Below are positions 62,150 to 64,000 of a stretch of DNA of 64,000 bases, piece by piece. Position numbers and translations under genes: made by a program. The stretch spans positions 15,085,479 to 15,149,478 of the forward strand of contig CM049321.1 of the NCBI GenBank assembly GCA_026874595.1. Direction: 5' to 3'. Below the pieces are notes generated by a model. That model was not told where the DNA came from, made no database searches, and saw only the letters and a program-made list of their open reading frames with translations. The DNA comes from Sipunculus nudus. Its lineage: Eukaryota > Annelida > Sipuncula > Golfingiida > Sipunculidae. Each line of letters opens with the position of its first letter. Position 1 is the stretch's first letter.

Positions 62150-64000
62150 TTTAGTTCTGAGGAGGTAAATATTAAGTTACCACGTGAGTTTAATGGCTAT
62201 AGCATCAGGGGGAAGACAATTTGAATAATTATTACCATTTGAAGGGGTTTTTTTTCACAAAAGGACAGTTGGTTATATGCCTTTAAAACGTAGCTAGCGA
62301 CAAAGGCACACTTTAGTTTCTTTGGCCTTGACGTGGTATAAGTAACTTGAATTGTTTTATGATTCATATAATTTAAAACTTTATATTCTACAAATCTTCA
62401 TCTGCTCTATAAATGATATAAATTAAAAAAAAGGGATAAAATAAAGTCGTAATGAAACTACATAGTTTGCATTAGAAATATTTAGGAATGTACAGTAATA
62501 CGTATTTTGTCGAGCTGATTCTGATCAAATACCCCATGTTTGTGCCAACTCCATGGTTGAAGGTCTAAGTTAAGTTTTTACTACAAAAGACTCGCTTATA
62601 TCGAACCTCGGATAAGTGTTTTTCTATACACCCCTGTACACGAGGTTTTACTGTTTTTGCTGTGTTTATGTGTTCACCAGTTGTGTCTTGAAATGCTGCT
62701 CCCAGTAGGATTTGTAGTGCTATTAAAATAATTTACGCTTACTATTTAACAGTGCAAGGATTATAGAACAATGGAATTTCATATATTTAACATTACAAAA
62801 TTATATAGAAATGCATTCTTAAAATATAAAAAAAATATATGGAAAAATATCCACATCCATGACGTGATATACTGTTCTTCTCTATAAATATAAATATAGT
62901 TTCAGTTTGGCATCATATTTCAATGATAAATCGAGTACGGTCAGGATAAGTTTAGAAACAGTTAACTCTACAAATGGACAAATAGATAAGGAAATTTAAA
63001 ATGTGTAAGCGAATATAAGATTATTTAAAAATAAAATGCAAACGGATTATTTAACGACATAATTCAAACAGTTATAAACATAGTCATTTAATGACTAAGT
63101 ATATGCATTTTCGATCTTAAATAAATACATTCTGATAAAGAGATCTCTGATGGTAAAATGTACGCTTTCTCGTTAATACTATTGAAAACTGTGTAAAGAA
63201 GTAGCCATTTAGTTCCGGTGCTCCTCATAAGGAAACACAAAAGACTGTCACTGTAATCAAGATCTGTCAATGATTCAGGCACAAGCAAAACGGTCGCCAG
63301 GTGAACGGCAAGAGAGTTTTTTTGTTTCGAAGTGTTCACCAATGAGAGAATCTATTTGATTTATCTGCAGATAATCCAGCTCTCTTTCAGGTAATGATAC
63401 TGTGTGAATAAAGTGAATTTACCGCGTATCAAGGGTATTGAACCTGTCCTTGCAAACTCTGATTCCTCTCCAAAATGTGCGCCTGTACTATAATTAATAG
63501 GTGTAATATATTTTATGTATTTATGTTTATATAATACTTCCTTCCTCGCTAGCTTGGTCTGTCACTCACTCTCATCTATTTATAGTGAAGTTATCGGGTA
63601 CAATCCATCTTAACTCCGGTTACTAAACTAATACATATTATATTTAATTGTATACCAAGTTTCGTAGATATTTTTTTTCGCGAGTTAAGTCTCAATGTTT
63701 ACTCCAAATTCAAAACTTGCTGCGAACAGAGTGGTTCGCTTGAGTATACGTAAAACTACACATGGAAATTATGAACCATCATCCTTCAGTTAAATGCTTG
63801 AAAGACATTGTATTATAAAGTTCATATATTTCCTATATCCTATATTTATATCATAGAATGGAATAACAAGACATAATGGCATTATATGAATCGTGATGCA
63901 GAATGAGGTTTTTTAACTGTAAAACATGTGTTAAAAGTGGGATATCTGTGTCTCCGTGTATATGACAGCCCATATAAATCATATCGGTATTCACCTGAAT

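Larger units (their letters stand above)
29330..64000 (+). repeat. Tandem array of diverged multi-kilobase units
   Basis: Landmark segments recur in the same order and orientation. Examples: GGGAGACATGAG at about 34600, 49455, 56637 and 61243; AACAGGTAG/ACAGGAAG plus CCTGC near 34320, 49175, 56365 and 60975; CGCGAGTTCA or a close form near 36080, 50762, 57098 and 63680; ATGCAGAATGAG near 37505, 50980, 57310 and 63895; a CTCCCACAATGCATGAG-like block near 29446, 37886, 51466 and 57846. Spacing varies from about 6.3 to 13.6 kb because of insertions and deletions. No conserved reading frame runs across units, so the unit looks non-coding. Identity has not been measured. Confidence 0.85.
59161..64000 (+). 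repeat. Tandem unit D (runs past the window end)
   Basis: Starts as C does, keeps the SINE family 1 copy, then is missing the stretch from the GTATTGACA landmark to about the equivalent of 33280. Later landmarks follow in order to the window end. It carries its own LINE insertion at 61292-62149. Confidence 0.7.

Overview
The window is eukaryotic, AT-rich, repeat-dense DNA with no convincing host protein-coding gene. Every coding region I can recognise belongs to a transposable element. The mix of a Gmr1-like LTR retrotransposon, Tx1/L1-like, Rex1-like and CR1/L2-like LINEs, tRNA-headed SINEs, foldback/MITE-type DNA elements and many (TA)n tracts suits a marine invertebrate, most plausibly a mollusc or other lophotrochozoan. 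The species call is inference only.

Layout. 1-5874: internal region and 3' LTR of a Ty3/gypsy-type retrotransposon with integrase upstream of reverse transcriptase, the Gmr1-clade order; the gag-pol reading frame is broken twice. 5875-8280: microsatellites, a perfect 29-copy 24-bp minisatellite (7379-8074) and a LINE remnant. 8887-10140: hAT-like element with GAGTC-rich ends. 10302-10420: small palindromic MITE. 10780-16330: decayed Tx1/L1-like LINE with recognisable ORF1, endonuclease and RT. 17481-17690: cluster of GGGTTCT palindromes. 19701-22555: large foldback structure whose outer ends are 21-bp tandem arrays, each unit holding a 12-bp perfect palindrome. 22736-23620: element bounded by a 12-bp inverted repeat with five ~150-bp internal repeats. 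24771-25483: MITE, followed by a SINE. 26707-28930: tRNA-like SINE head, Rex1-like LINE split by a second SINE with clear target-site duplication, and another LINE 3' end.

About 29.3 kb to the end of the window: a tandem family of very long (roughly 6-10 kb), strongly diverged non-coding units. Landmark segments recur in the same order in unit A (~30.9-39.0 kb), truncated B1 (~43.3-44.9 kb), B2 (~44.9-51.6 kb), C (~51.8-58.9 kb) and D (~59.2 kb onward), with a faint earlier piece near 29.3-29.8 kb. Later insertions sit inside single units: a 3.2-kb LINE in A, an L2-like 3' end in B2, a full SINE in C and a CR1-like 3' end in D. Other insertions are shared between units and so give relative ages.

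The strongest points are the Gmr1-type pol order with a SCAN-like capsid, the foldback element with palindromic 21-bp arrays, the perfect minisatellite and the multi-kilobase tandem array. All repeat comparisons were made by eye; percent identities were not computed.
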